A stretch of 64,000 bases of DNA, taken from NCBI GenBank assembly GCA_039621445.1, contig CP154956.1:63132257-63196256 (forward strand), read 5' to 3'. Both the position numbers and the translations under genes were made by a program. Origin of the DNA: Euglena gracilis (taxonomy: Eukaryota; Euglenida; Euglenophyceae; Euglenales). Positions within the stretch are counted from its first letter, which is position 1. Every line of letters starts with the position of its first letter. A model generated the notes under the pieces. It was not told the DNA's origin, made no database searches, and worked only from the letters and a program-made list of their open reading frames with translations. Positions 12,101 through 22,018 of the stretch are shown here, in pieces.

Positions 12101-15100
12101 GATGCACATCTGTCAGGTCTGTCGAATTGATGCAAAGGATGAATTCATATCGGCCATCAGCCATCATCAGCATTACGAATGACATCGGGGCAAAGACATG
12201 ACGGAGGGGATGGAGACGGAGTCGTGCGGGCTGGCCACCTTGGGAGCGCCATAACCGCCGGTGTGGGCGGCATTCAGAGGGGGTGGGCGAATTGGCCGCG
12301 CCGTCCCCAGCGCGTCGAGGGCAGCGGCAGTGAGGTAAGAAGCGCCCGGCCGGCCTTCCAGTTCCCTGGGATGGAAAAGGCAGGCACCTCGAGGCAGGAC
12401 CAAAACAAACTGAAAACTGCACGGCATTTGGGCCAAAAATGATCAATTGTTGGAGAAGAAGGAGCTGCAGATCACTTTTGAGAATGGTGAAAGATGTGGC
12501 AGCAGGTTCAGTCAGAAGAGATTAAAAGAAAACAAAAATTAGCATTTTTTTGAAAAAAGGATTGCTCAGCACAAGCAAAAGCAAGCAAGCATGCAAAACG
12601 TTAACTGTCCTCCTTTCCGAATAAAAAAAATTCAACTCTCCCCGTGGGATCTGGACACATACGACTTCCATTTCAGAGGCGGGTAGCTCGGCTGTAGCGG
12701 ATCCACGCAGCGCTGTGTTTTCTTGTAATGAAAGGCGGCGTGAAGCACTGCAAACAGTATGGGACAGTACATAATGAGCTGGTCTTTTGAAGGAAACTTG
12801 TTAGCTTTGAGGTTGCAATTTCAGTCTTGACTTTCGTTCAGCCTCAATTTTCCAGGCGTGTTTCACTGATTTCTGGAATCTTGGAGGATCATCATTGGTG
12901 TACAAAAATGGCAAATGGTGTCCTATGTTTGGCTTTGTCGACAAGAGACGGGTGCCTTTATTTTTTGGGAGGGGGGCGTTTCCATTTCCCCAAACTTTAT
13001 GGCGCAGATGGACTTTGTTGCCAGATTCAAGCTCTCTCATCATTTCCCAGTGAAGGAGAGTAAGAGCAGCTCAAGAAAGCGGAGCCAGATTCTCGATTTG
13101 AGAGGGAAATTGCATACCCACCACAGCAGCGCCCACCTGTGCCATTTGCGAAACGGAGCGCTTCATTATCATTGGCTTGCTTACGATTTTCTATTGACCA
13201 ACAGCTCCTTGCCTCACCATGGTTTTACTCCCTACTGGGTTTAAATGTTTAAATTGCCGAAGGTTGCATGCCGGCTGATATGGAGTGTATACATAAAGCA
13301 CCAGGGGGAGTCCCACGGGCCGGCTGAAGAAAAATGTTGGCTGGAAAAAGAGGAGAGGGTTGGACCACCATGCCCTCTCTGGGGGGTGGGGGGCCATGGG
13401 GGGGGGGTCCAGCCCAGCCGGTTGGCAGTTGGACCCGGCTTGTACCCAAAAAGGCAAAAAAAAAGGTCCAAATCCAGCTGGTTTGGGATTTTTTTAACCA
13501 AAATTTCAAAGTGAACCCCAAAAAAAAAAACATCAAAAAAACGCCACTTTTTGGACTTTCCTGACCTTTTTTTCCAAAATTTTCGATCCAGCCAAGGGGA
13601 TTTCTTAAAGACCCCCCGGGGGGGTCCAGCCTCCGGCTGGCAAAAAGGCTGCTGGCTGGAAACGAGCTGCTGGCTGGACCCCCCCCGGGGGGGTGGGGGG
13701 GGTTCGGGGCTGGAGGGGGCTGGGCTGAGCTGGGTCGGTGAAAAACAAAATTTTCTAAAAAATTTTTGCCATTTTCGACATTTTGGTGAATGAGCTAGAT
13801 CAAGGCTGGGGGGCTGTGATGGAGGAAGCTGTGGTGAGGGGAAAAAAATGCAGGGATAGGTGACCTGGGCAGCTCAGTTGGCTGGCCAGCCTTCGGCCAG
13901 CTGGCCCGGCCTTCGACCGGCTGGCCCGGCCTCCGGCCCGGCTGGACCCGACTTTATTTCACTCGACCCCCCCCCCCCCGGGGGGAGCTCCCAGCCCGAA
14001 TTTGGGCTGCTGGCTGGATTTGAGCTGTTGGCTGGCTGGACCCCCCCCCAGGGGTAGGGTACCCTCCGGCTTAAGAAATCCCCTGGTCCAGCCCACCTTC
14101 ACCAGGCTGGCCCAAAGTAATTTCAGCGGACCCCGGGGGGCCGCAGCCCAGTTGAGGGGAAAAGTGCTGGCTGCCTGGAACCACCCAGAGGTAGGGTCAC
14201 CTCCAGCTCGAGAAAACCCTAGTCCCCTCCAACATTCCAAAGTTGACAGCCAGTGCCGTTCCAGAGAAAATGAATGATCCTTGATACCATGAAAAATAGT
14301 TTGTGCACACACCTTTTTCCATTCGCAGGGGACACTCCCCAACTCCACACCATTCAAAAGTAACCCGTGACTTCTCTGCAACCTTTGAGCATTGCTTTTT
14401 TGCCAGTTTTGGGGTTGCCTGGACTTTGAAATAAAGGTGGTAGCGGAAGGAACACAAAGGGGGAAGGGGTGGGCAGCCAACCGGTGGGGTGGGCGTCCGG
14501 GATGTCGGAGATATCCACCGGGTTTCGCAGTTTCCGGTCTGTTGCCTGGAATCGCTTCAGCGGGGTTGCCCCTGCCATAAGACGCAGGATGTCGAATGAG
14601 GGTTGCCAATTTCGAACCATCGGCAACAAGGGAGCCACATATTGAGGGGTCTCTTTGAGGTTTCCAGATCTTTGGGAACTTGGCCATTCAGCGGTGATTG
14701 GCGCGAGCTTCTCACAGAATCGGCACACCTGGGAGATCATCAGTTCTCAAAGACAGCAAATTTGCTTCTGGCTGTCGCCCTGCTCGAAGGGGCTTCGGAT
14801 GGCCACCAGGAATGGCTCCAGCAAACTCCTGGTCCACACCGTCTGGCAAATCATAATTGTATCTGCACAAAACCGTTGAAAATGTTTCCCAGACGCAAGC
14901 ACACTGCCAGACACATTTTAACTGTCACTGGGGAGGAGTGCTATCCGCATGCAATCCAAACCTTTTCGACAACATACGTTTTTCACCAGGCAAAAAGCAT
15001 TTCATATCATCATTTCATATCATCTTTTCAAAAAACGGCAGGGGCCAACGCACCGTGGAGTAAGTGGATTGGTCTGCCTGTTTGTCCGCGGTGCGTCGCT

Positions 15101-17426
15101 GTGCTGAAGCTCATATGTGGGGTTCTCGGGCGGCCGGTCCTTTCCAAGGGAACGCATCCTGAGCGGAGCAATGGCAGCCACATCCAGGGCGTTTTTTTAA
15201 CGACCCCCCCATACTTGTAGTTAGTGTGCCGCGGCGCTCATGCTGCGGCACAAAAAAAATTTCCGCGGTGGTCGCGACGCATAGAAAGATTTTTGCCGCG
15301 GCTGTCGCGGCACAAGCAAAATTTATTGCCGCGGTGGTCGCGACGCAAGGGGGAAATTTTTTGCGGTGGTTGCGGCGCAAAAAAAAAAAATTCTTCCTGG
15401 AGCTCAAGAATGTATTAGCAGCAACACAACACCCAACATTTTTTGGTGGAAAACAATTGGATTGATAGAAGGCGCTCACCCGGGCTTTTGGCCATGGTCG
15501 AGAAAGTATCAAAGAGGCCAGAAAGGGGAAGGGGCCGAAAGGAAGTATATGTGGGACACAATTTAAAAAGACAATTGCCGCGGTGGTCACAGTACAAACT
15601 TCAAAAGTTTCCGCGGCGGTCGCGGCGCACACATAAACCAGTGCCGCGGCATTCGCGGCGCACAGAAAAAATTTTGCCGCGGCGCTGCCGGTTACAAAAA
15701 AAATTTTCCGCGGTGGTCGCGGTGCACAGAAACATTTTTTCCGGTCGCACTAACTACAAGTATGGACCCCCCCCCCGGGTCCAGCTCAGAGGCTAGAAAA
15801 ATTGGGCTGGCTGGAAAAAGGGTGCCGGCTACCCCCCCCTGGGGGTCCAGGGCTGGAGCTGGGCCCAACCCAGGATTGAAATGGATACAAAAAAAGATCG
15901 CAACTGCAAAAATATCATAAAAAATTTGCCAATTATACAAAAAAAATCCATTTTTTTTACCCCAAATTTGTCCTGGCCAGCCCTTTTCCGATGCATTTTT
16001 GGCTCATTCCTGCACCCAGCTGCCCTTTGGGCGGCTGGAGATAAATAAAACTCGTTGATGAGGGGAGAGGGAGGGGGTTCGGGGCTGGAAAAAGGCAGCT
16101 GGCTGGCTGGACCCCCCCCCCAGGGGGTGGGGTCAAGTTTTCTTAAGCTACGACCGGCCACATCCCCCACCAACCACCATCCGCTGGGCCACAAGGGGGT
16201 GTGGATTTGGGACCTGGCGTCGTACGTCGTTCCGGACTTGGCACCGTCGATGTCCTCCACGCACAGCGGCTGCCGGACGACGGCAACGGCCCTGGGTTTG
16301 GCCCGGGCCCCATCAATGTCCGTCACCTGCGACACAACGCGAGGGGACCCCCAACCCACCCCCACCGCCACCCACCGCCACAGGGGTTGCAACGAGTCAG
16401 ACGAGGCAGACAGCAAAGGAGAGAGAGGTACCTGGTTGGTCTCTGACAACTGCTTGATCGACCCCTGGGAGGAGCAAAAAAGGAGACATGTTTCGGAATG
16501 TCTTTCTGGCATAAAGAGATGAAATTTGGGAGGACCAGGACAAAAAGTCTGTAATGTGCAGAGCTGAAACTGATTTTAAGAAAAAGCATTGGACGAGCTC
16601 CTGTGAGAAGTTTTCTACATACCTCCTAAACAATGAGCAGGGTCAGAATTTCAAAATTACAACAGTTGGGCTGCAGAAATAATGACGTTAAGACGAGAAA
16701 CAAAACGCAAATGTTACCAGACAGGTGTATCCAAAATTGAAAAAATCGACGCTAAAATTGGGTCTATTTATGTTCCAAAAATTGTCCCCCCCTTCCCACT
16801 TCCATATCACCCCCACTTACAAATGTGCTGGCTTATAAAACCTCCTGGTGAAAAAAGTGAACGATTCTCGAAACGGTTTTGGATTCCATCATTAGCCAAG
16901 TGCTTTTTCTGCAATCTCTTTCGTAAGTGCCAGGCCAACAATTTGCCATTTTGTGACAATTTCATCCAAAATGGTGTCATTGGGTACTTTGAACAATTTT
17001 GGGGACCTAATCCCAATGGAAACAAGGCAAATCCTCAAAACCCTTCAGGTCGTACCACAAATGTGAGCAGGGTTTATCTGCTGTGAAACAAACCATGAAT
17101 CTGTATTTTTTAAAAAAAGTATGGGGCTGGGAATGGTGAGGCGCGTTTGCGTTAAATTTCCTGGGCCACAAACCCCCTGGGATCCAACTTCCGGAACACG
17201 TGGGGGGGGACAATAATCACTGGAACTCATGGCATTCGGACCAGTGACGCTTATGTGACTGTTTGTGAACAAAGAGCACATACAATGGGAGCCGTTTCGA
17301 AGGAGGGCAGCGTATAAGAGGGATTGTTGGGGTCAGTGATCCGACTGGACCGGAAACCAGTCCTTTTGGCCACGGTGCCCTCAATATCTGCATTGCTCAA
17401 ATGCAACGTATTCGGCCGATTCACAG
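3076..17426 (-). CDS. Split gene for an unrecognised DIxGA-motif protein (12 exons)
   Basis: I do not recognise the product by name. Twelve short minus-strand exons with GT-AG borders join in one frame of about 380 residues: 17284-17426, 16432-16464, 16214-16326, 14680-14728, 14482-14545, 12663-12747, 12256-12365, 10100-10191, 8459-8506, 8173-8338, 3344-3477 and 3076-3174. All eleven junction phases agree. The deduced protein has recurring motifs: ADIEG, TDIDGA, EDIDGA, SDIPDA and NIPGC, together with DPNNPSYTLPSF and DPLQPSYPPL. From memory, similar DI[ED]GA and DPLxPxY.LP motifs occur in uncharacterised protist and flagellar-type proteins; that is inference. The C-terminal part is a short Lys/Gln-rich helix-like stretch followed by a Pro/Gly-rich tail. 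Introns are 105 nt to 4.7 kb and hold interspersed elements. The start codon and stop were not found. The 5' end is upstream of 17426 and the 3' end probably below 3076. Confidence 0.62.
3344..3477 (-). CDS. DIxGA-motif gene, exon 11 (Pro/Gln-rich)
   Basis: Acceptor GACCCTCAG and donor GTGTGC bound a 134-nt exon (phase 1 to 0). The frame reads GPIASAAQLPQQEPRPNKAP, then PKPKFGRRANSGPQSR and SEHFIPE. Composition is coding-like (Pro, Gln, Lys, Arg), and the phase fits exon 10 at 8173-8338 across a 4.7-kb intron. Confidence 0.5.
6003..6418 (+). mobile_element. C/G-run element family B, copy 1
   Basis: Starts with AACCCCCCCCAAATACAAAA and ends with blocks of GTATTTGGGGGG, so the ends are inverted. 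The interior carries the GC hairpin CCGGCGC-TTC-GCGCCGG at 6308-6324. A second copy in opposite orientation lies at 10492-10863. Both contain the same stretch about a shared TTTTCGGGCGAAGGAGCAAT. No coding capacity is seen; it is presumably non-autonomous. Confidence 0.7.
6739..7200. mobile_element. Region punctuated by the word AAATTTAAGCAACCCC
   Basis: The word TTAAGCAACCCC, or close variants such as TATAAGCAACCCC, recurs at least five times between 7015 and 7195. GGGGTTGCTT appears inverted near 6757. A similar pair (CCGTTGCTTAAATTGGGGG, GGGTTGCTTAAGCTGGG) occurs at 4860-4915. No ORF is supported. Confidence 0.45.
8173..8338 (-). CDS. DIxGA-motif gene, exon 10 (Gln/Lys-rich helix)
   Basis: A strong acceptor (T-rich tract then GGCTGTCTGCAG) starts the frame FKDKISVVNKDGSSTHMATG. 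It continues through VSRAPNVRMEAAGQMVNINQ and KLKEQLAAQLGQRN, with donor GTGGTG. Phase is 0 to 1. The last 25 residues look like a short amphipathic helix or coiled coil. Confidence 0.6.
8459..8506 (-). CDS. DIxGA-motif gene, exon 9 (16 codons)
   Basis: Acceptor GCGTTGCATTCAG and donor GTGTGC bound PKEQAELAEMSAFKER, phase 0 to 0. A 120-nt intron separates it from exon 10. Together the two read as a continuous charged helix. Confidence 0.5.
8893..9356 (+). mobile_element. Dispersed repeat family A, copy 1
   Basis: Shares an ordered series of blocks with 55807-56285 in the same orientation, for example AGAGCGAAGCTT, GATTATCACCATGA, TTTTTTCAGTCGC, GGTCAAAAAA.ATCGAT and TTTGTGG. Divergence is moderate. 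No coding frame is conserved between the copies. Confidence 0.7.
9870..10020 (-). other. Exon-like stretch, frame undecided
   Basis: Downstream of the exon at 10100-10191, the acceptor GTTGTCCAG at about 10010 opens phase-0 codons RLESRGFEE, followed by a possible donor GTATGGG. An overlapping frame, MGHPKGGTNVTMAIRLIEDF, runs to a strong donor GTATAAAC near 9880. The two are mutually exclusive, so I left both out of the gene model. Confidence 0.3.
10100..10191 (-). CDS. DIxGA-motif gene, exon 8 (NIPGC motif)
   Basis: Acceptor TTCTTTTTCAACGCAG and donor GTGTTGC bound 30 codons plus a split codon (phase 1 to 0). The frame reads GIMEFGLKDQFCKNIPGCAS then HGMVHRERQP. KNIPGC parallels SDIPDA and TDIDGA in the other exons. 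A second frame is open, so the motif decides the choice. Confidence 0.5.
10492..10863 (-). mobile_element. C/G-run element family B, copy 2
   Basis: Reverse-oriented relative of 6003-6418. It has TAAACCCCCCCAAATATAAA at the left and GGTTATATTGGGGGG at the right, with words AAATATAAAACCC repeated between blocks. The central hairpin is degenerate (CCGGCGAGAAGCGCC). Confidence 0.7.
12256..12365 (-). CDS. DIxGA-motif gene, exon 7 (Ala/Pro-rich)
   Basis: Acceptor GCCTTTTCCATCCCAG starts a phase-2 exon reading ELEGRPGASYLTAAALDALG then TARPIRPPPLNAAHTG, with donor GTTATGG (phase 1). An alternative donor, GTGGCC at 12239, would add five residues but breaks phase with exon 8. A GTAAGA donor also exists on the plus strand here, so strand is slightly uncertain. 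Confidence 0.5.
12663..12747 (-). CDS. DIxGA-motif gene, exon 6 (DPLQPSYPPL motif)
   Basis: Acceptor ACTGTTTGCAG and consensus donor GTATGTGT bound LHAAFHYKKTQRCVDPLQPS then YPPLKWK (phase 1 to 2). The DPLQPSYPPL block parallels DPNNPSYTLP in exon 1. Confidence 0.65.
13585..14245. mobile_element. CTGGCTGGACCCC-word repeat region (family G), copy 1
   Basis: GCTGGCTGGA, CCAGCCGG and related words recur many times, separated by C or G runs (for example near 13670, 14030 and 14090). Related regions lie at 15768-16150, 51812-52195 and 61672-61765. The long frames across it are products of the repeat. Confidence 0.6.
14482..14545 (-). CDS. DIxGA-motif gene, exon 5 (SDIPDA motif)
   Basis: Acceptor AAGCGATTCCAG and donor GTTGGC bound ATDRKLRNPVDISDIPDAHP plus T (phase 0 to 1). 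It joins exon 6 to give an order seen in exon 1 as well: a DI-motif followed by a DPxxPSY motif. Confidence 0.6.
14680..14728 (-). CDS. DIxGA-motif gene, exon 4 (candidate microexon)
   Basis: Acceptor GATGATCTCCCAG and donor GTTCCC bound CADSVRSSRQSPLNGQ (phase 2 to 0). It is needed to reconcile phase 2 of exon 3 with phase 0 of exon 5. Another frame here is open further, so this is the weakest exon of the model. Confidence 0.35.
15208..15766. mobile_element. DNA element with 20-bp inverted ends and GCCGCGG subterminal repeats (family H)
   Basis: The left end CATACTTGTAGTTAGTGTG and the right end, ending in ACTAACTACAAGTATG, are inverted repeats. Inside each end are about five direct copies of a unit of roughly 33-38 nt built on GCCGCGGTGGTCGCGGCGCA. 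They occupy about 15229-15390 and 15575-15740. The middle, 15390-15570, is unique and non-coding as far as I can see. Clusters of subterminal repeats beside inverted ends are known in transposons whose transposase binds them; the family is not one I recognise. Confidence 0.75.
15768..16150. mobile_element. CTGGCTGGACCCC-word repeat region (family G), copy 2
   Basis: Contains GGCTGGCTGGAAAAAG, GGAGCTGGGCCCAACCCAGG and CAGCTGGCTGGCTGGACCCC. The same order of blocks occurs at 51812-52195 (GGAACTGGGCCCAACCCAGG). It borders directly on the family H element. Confidence 0.6.
16214..16326 (-). CDS. DIxGA-motif gene, exon 3 (two DIDGA motifs)
   Basis: Acceptor CGTTGTGTCGCAG and donor GTCCCA bound VTDIDGARAKPRAVAVVRQP then LCVEDIDGAKSGTTYDA (phase 0 to 2). 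Two DIDGA motifs 22 residues apart mark this as the most diagnostic exon. Confidence 0.7.
16432..16464 (-). CDS. DIxGA-motif gene, exon 2 (11-codon microexon)
   Basis: Acceptor TGCTCCTCCCAG and donor GTACCT bound GSIKQLSETNQ, phase 0 to 0. A 105-nt intron separates it from exon 3. Confidence 0.55.
17284..17426 (-). CDS. DIxGA-motif gene, exon 1 of the recovered set
   Basis: Acceptor TGCAATATATCCACAG and consensus donor GTATGTGC bound VNRPNTLHLSNADIEGTVAK, RTGFRSSRITDPNNPSYTLP and SFETAPI (phase 1 to 0). It has one ADIEG and one DPNNPSYTLP motif. At least one upstream exon is required because it starts within a codon. Confidence 0.7.
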
Positions 17427-17545
17427 CTGTGGATATATTGCAGAAAAATGATAAGTAGTCAAAGAAATCAAGCAAATCATCAAATTCATAGGTGCCCAAT
17501 TTTGCACAAATGTAAAACCGGGGGGGGGGGTACTCAAATATATAT

Positions 17546-17768
17546 GGAAGCTCCCAACTACATGGCCCCCGGGGGTGCAATGTAGTTGGAAGAGGGGGGG
17601 CAAAAATTTTTTGTGTTTTTGATGGAATAGGGTTAGGGTTAGGAGTTCGGCCTAACTTTAGGCCTAACTTGTACACCTAACACCAATCTATAAGTTAGGC
17701 CAAACCCTAACCCTAACTCCTAACCCTAACCCTATTCCATCAATAACGCAAAAAAAATTTCACCCTCC
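17546..17768. mobile_element. TTAGGG-cored fold-back element (family C), copy 1, probably truncated
   Basis: The core reads GATGGAATAGGGTTAGGGTT into AGGCCTAACTT and returns as its inverse to ACCCTATTCCATCAATAACG. The left end GGAAGCTCCCAACTACATGG has no inverted partner on the right, so the right arm seems cut. Confidence 0.7.
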
Positions 17769-17815
17769 ATATACATTCTATATACATATATGTGTGTATA
17801 TATAATATTATATAT

Positions 17816-18087
17816 GGCAGCAGGATTTTACTGGCCCCGGGGGGCCAAGTAAAATCGCCAGGGGTCCGCAAAAAAATTTGGGTTATGGATGGAATGAGGT
17901 AAGGGTTAGGAGTTCAGCCAAACTTTAGGCCTAACTTATAGACAGGTGTTAGGTGTACAGTTATGCCTAAAGTTAGACCGAACTCCTAACCCTAACCCTA
18001 CTCCATCAATAACACAAAAAAAATTGGACCCCACTGGAGATTTTTTGCTTTGCCCCCCCCCGGGGGGCCAAGTAAAATCTTGCTGCC
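17816..18087. mobile_element. TTAGGG-cored fold-back element (family C), copy 2
   Basis: The inverted ends are GGCAGCAGGATTTTACTGG and its counterpart CCAAGTAAAATCTTGCTGCC. Inside are C/G runs, then GGTAAGGGTTAGGAGTTC inverted against GAACTCCTAACCCTAACCC. Almost the whole element can fold on itself. It has no ORF and is flanked by AT-rich simple sequence. Confidence 0.8.
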
Positions 18088-18623
18088 ATTTATACACATA
18101 CACATATATGCACACATATAAACACATATACATGGAAGGCAGGAGCTTTCAGGACCCCCCGGGGGGGTCCCAAAAATACCCTGCACTAGGTATTGGGGTA
18201 ACTGAAGGTGCAGGGTTAGGGTTAGGACTGGCCGGGCCAGGATTCAGCTGCACTCCCACACTCCCTTCCTGAATTTTTGCCTGCCGCATGCGGCCCACAC
18301 CGCCGGCCAACAACCGGCAAAACTGCAAATCCTAACACCAACCCTATTTGCATCAGCCCAAAAAAAATGGACGGATAGGGGGGCCAACCGTTCGGCGGGA
18401 TTTATCTTTCTTTATTCCTGCCCACCTGCCGCCTTTGGGTGTCGCGCGGCCTGACCCAGGGAGAGAATGCGCATCGTGGGTGCGGCCAAACCCAGGCCCA
18501 GCCAGTCCGAAACCTAATCCTACACCTTCAGTAACCCCAACACTGGGGGCATTTTCGGGACATGCATGTATGAATGTATGAATGTATGTATGTATGTCTG
18601 TCTGTCTGTCTGTCTGTATGTAT

Positions 18624-18828
18624 GTAAACCCCCCCCAAATAACACCCCCCAAATAACACCCCCCCCCTCGGGGGCCGATTTCGAGCGCCTAAATAACACC
18701 CCCCCCTGTTTTCCTTTGGTTTTCCATATAAAAATAACACACACACCAAATAACACCCCCCCTGGGGCCCCAGTTCGGGTGCATAAAATAACACACCGGG
18801 GGGGGGGTGTTATTTGAGGGGGGATTAT
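18624..18828. mobile_element. AAATAACACCCC-word element (family D), copy 1
   Basis: Sits inside a TGTA/TCTG tetranucleotide array. The left end is GTAAACCCCCCCCAAATAAC and the right end GGTGTTATTTGAGGGGGG. The word AAATAACACCCC recurs five times at 30-45-nt spacing. Block order matches 34592-34821. Confidence 0.75.
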
Positions 18829-19352
<524 letters not shown>

Positions 19353-19565
19353 TGTTTATATTACGGGAGTGCGGCCGAACCCAGGCCTGGCCACTCTAGT
19401 GACCGCAACACCCAGAGCAGAGTGGGGGGAATTTCAGGACCCCTCTCAGTTGCATTGAGGCTTCTTGTCTGTTTATGGCCGTCGGTAATTTGCTTCTGGC
19501 CTAGTTTGGGTGACCCCCCCCAGGACCCTGGGACCCCCCCCCGGGGGGTCCCGAAAACTCCCACC

Positions 19566-20868
19566 AGCCATACATGCACATACATCCATGTATAAACACA
19601 CACATCCATTTATCCATCCATCCGACCATCCATCCATCCGTCCGTCCGTCCGTACGTCCATCCGTAAGTACGCATGTACGTACGTACGTACGTACGTACG
19701 TACGTACATAAATAAGTACGTACATACATACATACAAACAAACATACATACATACATGCATGTATGCATGTATGCATGCACACACGCACGCACGCATACA
19801 TACACACATACATACATACATACATACATACATACATACATACATACATACATACAAAAAAACATACATACATACAGGCATGCATGCATGCATGCACACA
19901 TACGCACGCATATACATACATACATGCATACATACATACATACATACATACATACATACATACATACATACATACATACATACATACATACATACATACA
20001 TACATACGTACATACATACGTACATACATACATACATACATACATACATACATACATACATACATACATACATACATACATACATACATACATACATACA
20101 TACATACATACATACATACATACATACATACATACATACATACATACATGAATGCATGCATGCATGCATGCACACATGCACGCACGCATAAATACATACA
20201 AACATACATACTTACTTACAAACAAACATACATACATACATACAGGCATGCATGCATGCATGCACACACGCACGCGTACATATACATACATACTTACATA
20301 CATACATACATACATACATACATGAATACATACATACATGCATGCATACATACATACATACATACATGCGTACATACATACAGGCATGCATACATACATA
20401 CATACATACATACATACATACATACATACATACATACATACATACATACATACATACATACATACATACATACATACATACATACGTACGTACGTACATA
20501 CATAAATACATACATACATACATACATGCATACATACATACATACATACATACATACATACATAACATACATTCATACATGCATACATACATACATACGT
20601 ACGTACGTACATACATACATACAAACAAACATACATACATACATGCATGCATGCACACACGCACGCACGCATACATACACACATACATACATACTTACTT
20701 ACAAACAAACAAACAAACAAACAAACATACAGGCATGCATGCATGCATGCATGCATGCATGCACACACGCACGCATATACATACATACATACATACAGAC
20801 ATACAGACATACATACATACATACATACATACATACCTACCTACCTACCTACCTACCTACCTACCTAC
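19566..20868. repeat. Tetranucleotide array (CATA, CATC, CGTA, CATG, ending CTAC)
   Basis: About 1.3 kb of tetranucleotide units that drift between CATA, CATC, CGTA, AAAC and CATG, ending in eight CTAC units at 20837-20868. It borders a GC-rich retroelement-like segment at 20869. Confidence 0.95.
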
Positions 20869-21410
20869 TGTATCAAAGAGTCAACCATACCCGGTGGCCT
20901 CCCCGCACCACCGAGATGGCGCCGGTCCGTCCGGAGCCCCCCTGTCCTGTTTAATGTAACCGGACGGCAGGGTCGGGGGGCACATAACCGGCAGGTGGGT
21001 GCCTCCTTCACCACTGACTCAGGGACGGCAAATCCCTGGGCACACCGAAGGTTCAGCCCAGCGACCCCGTGTCTTTGGGTCACTCCGCCTGGCACTGAAT
21101 CAAGTTCAGTAGGCTTTCAGGGTGCCTCCCTCCGCGGGCCCTTACTCACCACGAGGCCAGGCGGAACCCCACACCGCCAGGTCACAGCATCGCCTTGGCA
21201 CGCTAACAGCGGTTACTCTAGTCCCAGGCACCCGAGACTTGGAACAGCACAGAGGAGGAGCCTCCCTTCCTTTGCCCCTGTCCATTCCAGGTCCCCTTCC
21301 ACGCTGAGAGGGACGACGACTCATGTCCCACGAACAGCGCAGGCTCCTGCGCGCGAGAGGGGCCTGCTCTCCCCGTGGACTCGACGCGCAGGGGGGCCGT
21401 GCAGCAAGGC
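20869..21410 (-). mobile_element. GC-rich segment between two CTAC arrays; possible retroelement 3' region
   Basis: A 540-bp GC-rich segment with no credible ORF, bounded on both sides by CTAC arrays. Its lower boundary carries CCGGTGGCCTCC, and a related CGGTGGCCTCC sits at the same relative position beside the next CTAC array (21584). Read on the minus strand, each GGAGGCCACCG block is followed by GTAG/GTAT units. That is the layout expected for non-LTR retroelement 3' ends with microsatellite tails; this is inference. Confidence 0.4.
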
Positions 21411-21567
21411 CTACCTACCTACCTACCTACCTACCTACCTACCTACCTACCTACCTACCTACCTACCTACCTACCTACCTACCTACCTACCTACCTACCT
21501 ACCTACCTACCTACCTACCTACCTACCTACCTACCTACCTACCTACCTACCTACATACATACATACG
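21411..21567. repeat. (CTAC)n tetranucleotide array
   Basis: About 36 perfect CTAC units followed by three CATA units and TTTACG repeats. The poly-(YLPT) peptides are products of this array. Confidence 0.95.
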
Positions 21568-22018
21568 TTTACGTTTACGTTTCGACGGTGGCCTCCAGGG
21601 GATGGCAAGAACACCCGCACGTCCACCTTGGATCGAAGGCTGCCCATCGACCCACGTCACAGGCCGAAGGGGGCGAGAGCCCCTTGCTAGCAGTGTGCCA
21701 AAGACATGGCAAATGCGCCAGCAGTCCCGCGCTAAAGGACCAGGGCATCCCCCCATTCATCCCACAACTTCCTATGAACCTTGCCTTGTGGCGGCGATGC
21801 TCTGGTGACAGAGATAGTGGCAACTACCGTCTCTCTCTCTCTCTCTCTCTCTCTTCCAGATTGGTGTGGAGGGGAAGTGTGTGGTGCGGGTGCGTCGGAG
21901 GTGGAGGGGGCTGCTTTGTTTTCATTCCAGGAGGTGCTCTGGGTGGTGACGGCAGGGCGTCCCCCGCCTGGCCTCCGACACAGCGAAACCGGGGGTGCCG
22001 GCTCACTACGCTGCGTCA
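21568..22018 (-). other. GC-rich segment downstream of the 511-codon ORF
   Basis: Lies between the stop of the minus-strand ORF and the CTAC array. It contains a CT dinucleotide run at 21831-21856. Probably the 3' untranslated part of the same element, by position only. Confidence 0.35.

Noticed and set aside
15220-15740. tRNA or rRNA genes in the GC-rich repeats
   Set aside because: No cloverleaf, anticodon arm or conserved rRNA segment was found. The GC-rich units are repeats with no such structure.
17620-18010. Chromosome end or interstitial telomere
   Set aside because: The TTAGGG copies lie inside a repeated fold-back element in both orientations, not in a long uniform array.
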